Source: Apostichopus japonicus
Lineage: Eukaryota > Echinodermata > Holothuroidea > Aspidochirotida > Stichopodidae
DNA length: 64,000 nt
Direction: 5' to 3'
Assembly (NCBI RefSeq): GCF_037975245.1
Contig: NC_092564.1
Coordinates: 3,641,984 to 3,705,983, forward strand
Shown in pieces: positions 45,245 to 56,800 of this stretch (position 1 is its first letter; each line of letters begins with the position of its first letter). A program made the position numbers and the translations under genes. The notes beneath the pieces were generated by a model. The model did not search any database. It had not been told where the DNA came from and worked only from the letters and a program-made list of their open reading frames with translations.

Positions 45245-46735
45245 TAATTATTCAATTATTTAAAATATTTACCGTTTACATCACAGCGACAGAGTTTCGA
45301 ATACTGCAAATATGATGTTCCACTCACCTGGTATGTTCATATTATTATTTTTTATTTAAGCTTAGGCCAAAATTTCTTCAATTTTGAGGCGGAGGAAGAG
45401 GGAAAGGTGGGGTTGCGAGCAGGATCAGGAACAAGCCTCGAAGGAGCAGGATATTTCACTTCGATTTGAGAAAGCAAACCGCAAACTCACCCCAAAGCTT
45501 CCCGATAACATGAGACCTCTGTATTCTATATATCGTACCACGAGTTATATTTTTTTTGGTATTTTAACAACACGGTACCGTTCTTTTAGTTACTAGGCCT
45601 ATATCGTTTTAGTTTTTAAACAAAAGGCCACTTTCTAAACAGTATTGTTAATTTCCCCACAGACGTCTCTTTTCACTATACAAAGTGCACTGTTTCATTG
45701 CAAACTTGAAGAAGGGTACTTTTCAGTAACAAAGTGAGACACAATTGATTATGAAAAAGGCCATTTTTGAGGGTTTTTCCAAAACTGGAGGGCGGGCTCG
45801 TTAAAGACACTACCCCTCCTCCTCCACCCTGATAGTTGTATGCTATCCTCGTATTTAATCATTTTGCCATCGGTAAATTGTATTAGCACGTGCTGCAACG
45901 TTTTCTTCAATTCTCGATTTATATCAATATGTATTTTAAGGGATTAAATTAAAAACACACTGAGTGGAATCAATATATGAGGTAGCCACGAACGTGTATT
46001 ATGTATGCGATCAACAGATGCTTCGTAGAAAAATGTCAAGAATTTTCAATATATTATCGTTGTCTGCGATTATTGTATAATAACTGTGCACGACGGTTGG
46101 TAAGCTTGAGAACAAACTTGCATTAGTTGAAATTATAAAGTTGACTTATTCCATCTCATCGTCATTTCTCTTTGGAATAAAGTTTTCCCAAATATGGGAT
46201 CGAGATAGGCTAACGGGCCCGGGGGCACAATGCAAGTGCAAGTGAAGGCACCCGGTTTGTCCCTCAATATACTCACGATAAAATTCAAGTTACCTAGATC
46301 CTCAGTAGAGGCAAATTGATGAACATTATTGAAAGAAAATGCAAAAGTGTCCCTTTCAGTATACATAATGAAGAAGAAACAGAAGTAAAAGGTTCCGTTT
46401 CTAAATTGTTGTCTATATCCATTAAAACAATATTGATATGAGAGTCCATTTATAGGCTTAATTAAAATACTCTTATGTTTGTGATTAATTTACTCCGATG
46501 TGTGATTCAAATACCTATGTGTGATTCATATACTCCTTGTGGATGCAACTGTCTATCAAATCAAAGATGAGTCGAGTTTACTTCGCTCCAATATCAACGG
46601 TCGTCTTTCGTTGTATTTCTTGTTTTCCTTCAATTGATTGTGTTTTATATTGTTCTTGTTCTTTACTTTTGACAATAACCCCTGTTTTGCCCTTTTTGGC
46701 ATTTTATAGGTCGTTTGCTGGTCCGATCACTTAGA
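45245..46735. other. Non-coding stretch upstream of the LRR gene
   Basis: AT-rich, expected to contain the LRR gene promoter. No TATA box or other element can be assigned with confidence. Short open frames have no motif support. Confidence 0.4.
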
Positions 46736-49700
46736 ATGACGTTCTTGACAGTCGTCATGGTTTCTGGTATTTGTGTGATTTGTGCATCAACTAAGATCAG
46801 TCTTAATACTGATGCGACTAATAGGAAAGGTAAATATCATAATACAATAGGTTAGCTGTTTCTATGTAGATAAATGGAACAGATGACTGACCTGTCTTTT
46901 CGAAACAATGTATAGTAAATGTTCACCTTTCAATACGACAATACAAGATAACCTTTAAAAACACCCGAACAGCTCTTGTTCAGTGAAACCACTGACTAGA
47001 CAAATTCCTGGTTTCGTTATGCTTAGTGACCTAATACCGTTAGAAATGAACGATTGGGAGACACGGTGACTCTCTAAATGTTCCCTTATAACCCAGGCCT
47101 ACCTCGTCAGCTAATTTGTGTCATAAAGGTGCATTAGCACTGTATACGTTTCAAGGTTTATCTTTATTCCTTGCAAAAATTGTTAGTCGGAACGAGTATG
47201 GTTAACGTTATCTTATGTCACAGAGAACATAACTTGTATAATTTTACCTGTTTTAGAAGTAGTCCAATAGAGGAATAGACAGAAATACAGAGAAAAATGA
47301 TCTGTGAAATAACTAGAAATTACCAGCACGTCATTGCTGATCTTTCAGTAAGGTCAACAGTGCTTGTTATCAGTGAGTCAGTAAGGAAAATGTTCATGTG
47401 TTAAACAAGATTCAAATGTTACACTTTATCGCCATATCTATACAATACAGAGGCATGTGGACCGACTGGTGTTTGTGACTGCTCATTCGCGGACACCTTT
47501 ACTGATGTCTATTGCAGGGAAATTCAGCCTCATGAAGTGCCACGGGACATTCCTTCGAATGCTACGTTCTTGTGAGTCACTCTTTCTTAGTAATTGGGTC
47601 ACCGAAATCGGCAGAACTGAGAAGGGGGAATGGCAAGAGATGGTGCTTGGGGCCCACGGCGGTGTAACGATAGAAGTCAATTCAAATTAATAATTACAAA
47701 AGAGGTCCACTTCACGATCCTAGTTCCTAATATCTTATAGAGGATCTCAATAGAAACAGTTTTATAGCGCACATAAAGAAGTTCAAAAAATTACAACATT
47801 CTACTATCGATATAGTCGATGGGAACAACATTGTTGTTCCTTCTCGATCGGATTTGTTGGCTCATAGCTCAGTTTCTGTCGCCTGAGAGCAACATTGATG
47901 ACTTCAACTTCCCCGTCGGTTCTCACTTCCTACAAATTGTTCTATATATATATATATATATATATATACACTATGGTATAACTGTGGCGTAAAAATGCAA
48001 ACCTCATTTATTAAAACTATATGGTGTTTCAGTTTCATTTCCTTATCACTATTTCACATGTCGTCTTGCCCCAAGCCATGTGTTGTTTTTCAATCATGAA
48101 GTATGCTTGTGGTATGATTTTTGTTGACAAGATATTCTGTATGCATTTATTGTGGCAAAGACAATAATATATAAAAGTTGGCCTGGCGTTTCGATTCTAG
48201 CGCATGATGCGTTTGAACTTTCAAGCACCTGAACTGATTGACACATCTACTTTGAAAGACATGAGAGGGGTGGGGGGGGGGTGGAGTATCCCGTTCACGT
48301 CCAACGAAAGTGGGTGGCGTATCCCTATTGAAAATAAACTTCATTTTTGCAAGAACATAACCAAGATACGGCTATAGGTTTTTAGCCGCATTACATTATA
48401 TTCTCCGTTCGTCCAAGCACTCCAAAACTGCACTGCTATGCTATTAATGCATAACGTAATATTCTGCCACACCTTGTTTGTATAATACAAAAATGTTATA
48501 CAGGGTTGTGAAGCTCTGAAGTTAGGTAAAGTGTATATGATAAAACTGCTTAATTTAACTTTTCTTTTATAGATATATCATAATGAGTGAGATCACAAGA
48601 GTACCAGTTGATGCCTTTTGGAATTTAACCCACCTAGAAGAGCTGTAAGTAGATTTGATGGCATGGACTGCATATAGATAATAGTTTGTTAAATAAAAAA
48701 ATTACTGTCACCGAAGCCACATGTATCAAGAGGCAGAGACGCTTCTACGTATACTTCTGGGCTTACCCACCCCCACCCCCTCGAAGAAATCAGGGGAATC
48801 ATCCCCTCCCACTTGCAGACAGTTTATCATCAACATCATAGTGTACAGTTCATAAACATATTTAGTGTATGGCATACATATTTGCTTAGACATTTTGTAT
48901 AATACAAGGGAAAATAGATTCAATATGTATAGTACAATTTCTCATGTTGGGTGTTAAAAGCATTATTCTCTTCATTGTTGTTGTTATTTTTGTTAGTATT
49001 ATTGTTATTATTATCATTATTATTATCATCATCATCATCATTACTATTATGATTATTATGATTATGATTATTATTATTTCTATTATTATTATTATTATTA
49101 TATATGCCAATATGAAAAAGCGAAACATGTGTAATTTCTATATGCATCACCGTATTAAATATAATCCCTTAATTAAACGTCCAACGAGGTTACTACATAG
49201 AAAACAATTTGTGAATTTTAGGTTTGCTTTATTTATTCCTTTTTCGACCATTATTGATTTGTTTCAATATTTTCTTTACAATATATTAACTTTCCCAACC
49301 TAATTTTGAAATGTGTTTTGTTTAAGCGATGTGCTTGTCTATATTATGCGAATTTCAGTATGTACTTTTCAAAATGTGTTCACATATACAAATCTAACTA
49401 TATGGCAGATATGTACTAGAGCTATATCATTGGTTATGATTAAAAAGGAGAACTTTTCTTTCCTTGTACAGAAATCTGAACGAAAACCAAATCCAAGAAA
49501 TTCCAAACCTGGCATTTTACAATTTAACCATGTTGAAAGTACTGTAAGTGTAGTTTAGTTAAATAAAAAAGGAAGCACGCCAGTGGCGTAGCCAGCGGGG
49601 GGGGGGGGGGGAGAGGGGGCGGGAGCCCCCAGTTGAAATGCTTGCCCCCCACTTGCCCCCCCCCCCAAATGGAATTATTGAATGAGAAAAAAAAACTTGA

Positions 49701-52700
49701 ATGCACACTAAATATGTTGCTGGGCGAATTACCATGGTTTTTATGCAATTTTTATTCTTTACCTTTTACCTTATTCTCTGTCTGCGAAATTGGGTGGCCA
49801 AAATAAAAATCACTTCCATGGGAACATTGCCTTGAAAAAGAATTTGACCCAAGCAGCAGCGCAAAGAAACGCCACTGTCTCTGTATTGTCAAATGTGGAA
49901 ACGGGTTGGCAATTTAATTAAACGGTCTCCGCGGCACTCACAAGCGGAGGCTACGTTCAGTTTATGTTCACATGGTTATCCCTGATCCCTGGATTGTGTT
50001 CCGGAATGATTGGCACCGATCAAGTCGGCAAAGGCAATTGCCAGCACGGCTATGTGACAGCGTGGTAATAGAGCGGTTAATGGCAGAGGAGGATACGTCA
50101 ACTACGAAGGAGAGCATCAAGATAAACGTGTTCTATGCGATCGTCGATACCATCACCGCGGAAATGCAGTGGCGTAGGAAGGTACTTTTGAGTGGGGGGG
50201 GGGGGGCTGGAGACTGTTGGCCGGCCTGGGGTAGGGGTCTAAGGAGAGGGGGTGTCCCCCTCCCCTTTGGAATTTCTTGCATTTCCAGGTAGCCTCAGAT
50301 GCAATTTGGTGCATTATAGCACACTTCAACACCTACTCCATTTTGTAAACTTAATTTTGTATTTTCACCAGGCCTTAGATGCAATTTGGTGCTCCAAATG
50401 AGATTTTTTTCTCATTTTCTGACTTGCGAAGCGGGGGGGGGGGGGCGGAATGATACTTCCGCCCCTCCACATTTTTCACTGGGGGGGGGGGGCTGGCGCC
50501 CCCCCCAGCCCCCCGGTTCCTACGCCCTTGCGGAAATGAACAAGCGCTTCTCCACAGAAAACTGCCAGATCATGAGAGGGATCCAATCACTGAATCCAGA
50601 GAGTATATAAGGATTTCCTCTCGATGGAAAGCGTCGAACAGTTTGGCCAAGTTTTCGATGCGAGCATGGAAGACCTCAAACACGAGGTTCCGCAAGCACA
50701 GAGACTCCTCCAGCGCAAGTTCGCTAACACGGGAGAGACGCCACCACCCAACCTTCTGTCGCTGACATCGTTTCTGGAGCCATATAATGATGTCTTTGCA
50801 GAGCTGTTACGCCTTTGTAAAATTGCCATTGCGATTCCGGTATTGAGTGCTGGATGCGAGCGCAGCTTCTCAACATTGAAGCTCGTCAAAACCTATCTGC
50901 GGAACACAATGTCAGACAGTCGCCTTAGTGATCTCGGAGTTTTACATATCGAAAGGGAACTGTCCGAGGGGATCAATTTGGACGAATTCGTCGATAAGTT
51001 CGCAGACAGTCATCAGAATAGGCGAATTAACCTTCGCTAAACTGTTTGAGTGAGCCCTAGACAGTGCAAAAGAAGGGCCCGAAGGGGGAATGATAACATC
51101 TTTTGTTGATTGGGGAGGGTGGGGGGGGGGTGGTTACACTCCCAGGCCAGTCAGATATCATGCTGATCATCTTTGAATACTGACAGAAAGAGCATAGTCT
51201 ATTCAGATTTTTAAAGAGAACTATCGATGACTTTTTCAGTGATCTGTTTTATCGTTAATAATACCTATGTGGAAATAACATAAAACGTCAGCTAACTAGA
51301 GTGACCATCTGTGCCCTACATTGCTGACACAATACCCGATTTGCCACAGTTTGTCATGCAAACTGTTTGGTATGTCTTTTGTACTAGCTTAGTCTCCCCC
51401 ACCAATCAGACCCTTCGCCCCCCTCCCTTTGCCCCCCCCCCCCAGATGAAAAAGTCTGGCTACGCCACTGAAGCACGCACAGCGTAAGTAAATTAATGAT
51501 TATGTTAATTCGCGAAAATACGATAAATCTTTCAATAGTGCAATCGTTAACTTGTCTGTGCTTGTTGATTAGTCACTATGGCTTATATACATTCTCGTTA
51601 AAGTTTGAAATGCAATGCAGATACGGTCATAAGCAATGTATTTCATATATTTTCCGAACACATTTGACAGTTCATGAAATGTCATTAAAAGTTGCACATC
51701 GTGCAATTTTTAAACATTGTTATAGTTTTATAAACCTTTTTACACTTTCCTTATTTATCCAAGTGAACCAAAAACGGATACTGGCTATTAAATTTATTTA
51801 TATTATATTAATATCATTATAATTGCTTTTATAAAGAACACTGATTTGTGTACCATTCCGCTTTGAGGAAATACAGACAATTTTCAGATACATTTCTTTA
51901 GAGCAATCATTTGCATGTTTATGTGTTTATGTTAGAAAGCAAGGCACATCCTGTTGTGAATTCATCTCATGGTTTACCTTTCTTGCAGTGAACTACAAAC
52001 TAATAAGCTGCGTGTTCTTTCCCCTGATGTGTTTGCACGTTTACCTAACCTGGAAACTTTGTAAGTAATACGTATGTTAACAAACTAAATATACAAAAAT
52101 ACTTATAGGAACAGTGGAGATAAAGAGGCCTATACTGGTCCACAAAATATACAGAGTTTGACTTTTAAATCAATCAGGATCTTCCTTTAGAGGCAAAGTG
52201 GTCAATGCAATTGCAGAGCTACATCAAACCAGTAACAAACCTAGACATGTCCTTCTGGAGCTTCATCAGCGGCTATACTTAGTTGTTGTTGTTTTTTCTT
52301 CTGATATTTCGTTTCTGTATAATCCCTAAACTATCTCCCTTGAATTGTCAAATATTTGGCTGCATTCCTTGTAAGCCGGATACAGCTTTGCAATTCTCAC
52401 ATATCTATTTATTATTACATATCATATATAAGGAAGTATTACTCATTTCCGTGACGTGATTCAATTCGCAATCCCGTTGCTAGAAGCTAATGTTATTTTA
52501 CTCAGTCGCAGAACGGTCCAACATACCAAAGCATAAAGTTACCTCAAACAAAGTAATTCATTTTGTGCGTTCACACTGCGAAATCCTGTATTTGAATGTT
52601 TGTCAACAAAAGGTCACTCATAGATTTAAACTTTTTTTTTAACAACAATAATATTTAATTTTTCAACAAATAGAGTCTTTTTTACAATAAGGGTGCACTT

Positions 52701-53781
52701 TTGAGGGTCACGTGCTCCTTGTGCACCCCCTCCCCTCCTCGCTTCTACCGCCTCTGTATGTGTAAATGTGTCTTAACAAAACCGGTGGGTGTGTTAAGAA
52801 CAACTCCTAGATCATATATAGAATGCCAAATCAAAGGTGCACAGTCAATCGCTCAAATGGAGTAATAACATGTTCGAGGTCGCTTTACGTTTGCATTACA
52901 GATATAAATGATTTGCTTTCTCTTTCTTTGTTGCAGGCGATTGGAAGACAACCAACTCCAGTCACTTTCTTCCAACATCTTCGAAAACTTAACAAACTTG
53001 AAATACTTGTAAGTACATTCCATCAGCATAATATGTAGTTGATGTTACCATAGCTCTTGCATGGGCACATAAGTCTCTTCCTCACATATTTGATACAAAT
53101 CTATAACTTCCGAAATCGTGGAGACAGAATACAGTATCACAAATGTTGTTATCTATGAAGCCATCTACATAAACGGCAATTCCCCCTTCCAGTGTGTGTA
53201 AACCATGGTTTACATGCACGTGCTTCCCTTACCCAAATAAGCAGTTATACTAATTACATTCAACATCGGTTCAATGATATGTGCATGTTGTACCTTGGAA
53301 TTTTAAGAAAATATTACTATGTGCATTCCATGCCTATATATTGAACTTAACAAGGTGACCCTTGATACCTTCATATTGCAATGTATCATGTCACAATACA
53401 GTCATGCTAACAGGGATAGTTACTACGAAAGGCAGAGTATATAAGCGTCTATATAAAGGTACTCTTAATAAAGATTTTTTTACATATTTTAAACATATTG
53501 ACATGGATATTAAACTCAGCCTCATACAGTTTATTAATACATTTACGTTTCAGATATCTACAACAAAATATAATATCTACGCTACCTGGAGAAATTTTTA
53601 GGAATCTGGGTAAACTGAGCAAACTGTGAGTAACTTTAAAAAATGAAGGAACTGTTTACGTAACATGAAAACGAATAGATAAAGTAGTTGTTACTCAGAG
53701 TTTCACGTGTTGAGCGATCATCAGAGAACTGGAACCAATATGTATGTATATATATATATATATATATATAAATACATATAT

Positions 53782-53822
<41 letters not shown>

Positions 53823-56800
53823 TCTATTGCTGAATGCCCTCAGATGCAATTTGGTGCGACAAAAGTGTACAATGGTGATGTTTATTTACTTCTAAAACAA
53901 ATGTTTCCCAGGTGTAATTTTCTAAAATACTTATAAAACAAAGTTGGGATCATCTTTCTCAAGAAATTTTATTTCTCATAGGTTATAAATTTCTTACAAC
54001 CAGCCTGTAACTGCAAAATGGTGTTAAACCTCATGCTCATACATTTACATAGCTCCCAACTCTTGAGAAGGCAAATGCTGGTCCATGCCACGAATCGCCG
54101 TCCTGGGGGAGGGGTATAAGGGGTGTCCCCCTCCCCTTTTTAATTTTTTTGGAATCCTGGTGATGCCTACATGTAAAATGGTGACACTTAGAAAGGCTTT
54201 TGTCACCCAAAATGTTCTGAGAAATATGCATTTTTGTGTGTGTAACATCAATAAATTGAATAGTAGGTGATAATTCATTCTTTCCCGTGGCATGAAAATG
54301 TTCGCTGCTCGCCCCAATTCAAAGAATTATAGGCTAATTTGAGGTTCAAATGATGCTGTAAAGGTTTTATACTCTATTATGCTAAATGCTAAAGAAATGA
54401 TGGTTGCTAAGTCAAAATTTGATGCAAATTTTTTATGTATACTTGACAATTACAATGCGGGTTTTTCGGACGCTTGTGCGGGTCAGCGGGTTTGGGTGTT
54501 AGAATGCGGGTCTAATTCCCGCGAATTGCGGGTCAGTTGGGAGCTCTGCATTTAATTTTAATCCAGAAAACGAAAAGGTTTAGACTAGTCTACCACTGCT
54601 ATTCCTCTCGATTTTTTTAATTTCCAATCATATGATTTAGCGGATGTTCGGAAACACTTTTTGGCTCACCTTTGGGGGGGGGGGGCATGGCCCCCTTGGA
54701 TCCCCCCTTGGATCCGCCAGTGTGTGTAGGTTTAATTGCCAGTCTCTAAGAATGGCGGAAATGATACCTTAACTGAAGGTAAAAGGGAAATTCTCCGCGA
54801 TAACATAATATGTCATAAAAGTGATGCTGTTTCCATATTTTTTCCCTCTTCTTTAAGATTTTCTCTCTCGAAATTTGACCAGAAACATAAGGCCTTATTT
54901 GGGGAGAGGTGGACGTTTCCAAAACAAGTTTTGAGTCAGGGAGTTCCAATGTATATTTCGCTCCTTGCATATTTTGACGATGTATCAAAATTAACACTAG
55001 TTCAAGGAAAATGTAACAATATAGTTAGTAGCATATTATGCCTCAATTAAATATAATTATTTTGCTTTTGTTTATTGCGTATTATTTCTTTGATCAGACG
55101 ATCTGTACCTGGTTGATAATGTCGTCCTCAGTGGCGGCGCCAAGGGGGGGGGCTTGGGGGGGGCTTTAGCCCCCACTGAAGTAGTCAGCCCCCCATTAGC
55201 CCCCCAACTGAAATAGGCCAAAAAAAAAAAAACCTCATTGAAACAATATAGCCTACCCAAATTTTGTCAGACATAACGCAGTGCTACAATGGTCAATGGA
55301 AATTTTGATGAATTTTGTTCTCATACGGCAATGTCGTGTGCGTTTCACAAACAGCGTGTATACAGACTAAAACAGGAGTTGTGTCAGAGAGCGCGATATA
55401 ATAATTGAGCAAAGGAATTGGATCTTTCACAGCAGGTAATATTTTAGTGATACGAAAACTGTGAATTGGTATCTTCCATTCTAATTTGACTAAAGTTACT
55501 CACAAAAAAATGGATATTTTTGGAGAAATTTTCAGGTGACAAAAGCCTCGCTAAATGCCACCATTTTGCATGTAGGCCTTTCCAGGACGGCGATCACTCA
55601 ATCTTGTAAGCCACCCAAAAAATTGGCTCAGCTCCCCCCCCCCTTAGCCTCCCCAACAAAAATTCCTGGCGCCGCCACTGGTCGTCCTTTCATATGCTTC
55701 TTAATATCTGTGATACTTGATCATGAAATCTCCGATCCTTGCACCTATAGGACTCTCTTTTTCCTTATTTCGTAACAGTCGTTTATTTGACAACATGTTG
55801 AAGACGTTGCCAAGTGAAATATTTCAAAACTCAACAAGCCTGGTTGATATGTGAGTACATCGGAAAACTTTATGCTTGTAACCTTTACAATAGGTACGGT
55901 ACATATAGAGCTATCGTATGTCGATATGAGTGAAATGAGAGCAACCAACATTAAAATATGCGGATGCAGGGGTGTACACCCACAACATAGGATTTGACGT
56001 ATATGGCGAACGCTGTTTATTTGGCAAAAAGCTATTAAATGTTGGATCTAGTTATGAAAACCATAGTTAAAGGTGATCAATAACGAGGAAGCTATATTGC
56101 AATAAGCTAGTTCGCAGATATAATCTGCACCTGCGTTGTTCATGTATGTGTCGTTTCTGTACAGATTAGTCGGTAACCATTCACTGTTATGTTACACATT
56201 GCACAATAGCCTACTACTAGTATCGTGAGTCACGGGGGGGGGGGGGGGATTTTTCTTACCAAAGTTGTTTCTAGTTGGACACAAAAACCTCTCGATATGT
56301 AGGTTTTGGGAAGATTGTTCATACGATCCTCCTGCGATAGGCCTAGTATTTGGCCTACTAACAATTGTGTAGTTCGAATAAATTAATGCTCTCGATTGCG
56401 TGTGGTACGTAAGGTATACAAGTACTAAGTGTGTTACGGAACTTGTACATAATGCTAGGCCATGATAGTTTAAAATATCTGAATCGCCAATCTTTCACAG
56501 TCGAATATCATATATTAATAGTGCTTCATAACTTTCCAGTGAGTGGTCTGAGTGGTAGTATATGAAGCATCAACTGATAATTACTCTCGATGTATCCAGG
56601 CATTGATAAATTGACAGTAGTATGTGTTCCCTAACACGTTAGTTTACATATATCACTGCATAGCAAACTCTGACTGGCCAGTCTCTCATAGTCTAACATC
56701 ATCTATTGATAGTTCTTCCTTCATTAGTTTCCAATTCTGAGTGATCCGAGTGATAGTATGTGAAGTATCAGCTGATAAGTACTCTCGATGTATCAGACGG

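Larger units (their letters stand above)
49581..51470 (+). mobile_element. hAT transposon in an LRR-gene intron
   Basis: The left end CAGTGGCGTAGCCAG and the right end CTGGCTACGCCACTG are perfect inverted repeats. The flanks are a perfect 8-bp duplication AAGCACGC (49573-49580 and 51471-51478). It is 1890 bp long including a nested 364-bp element. A transposase remnant lies in the same orientation (49972-51040). Perfect ends and duplication suggest a relatively young insertion, yet the transposase is broken. It sits between LRR exons 2 and 3 and starts only 37 bp after the splice donor at 49544. Confidence 0.95.

Noticed and set aside
48886-49303. Isoleucine- or asparagine-rich proteins around 49 kb
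   Set aside because: They arise from the ATT/ATC microsatellite in an LRR-gene intron.
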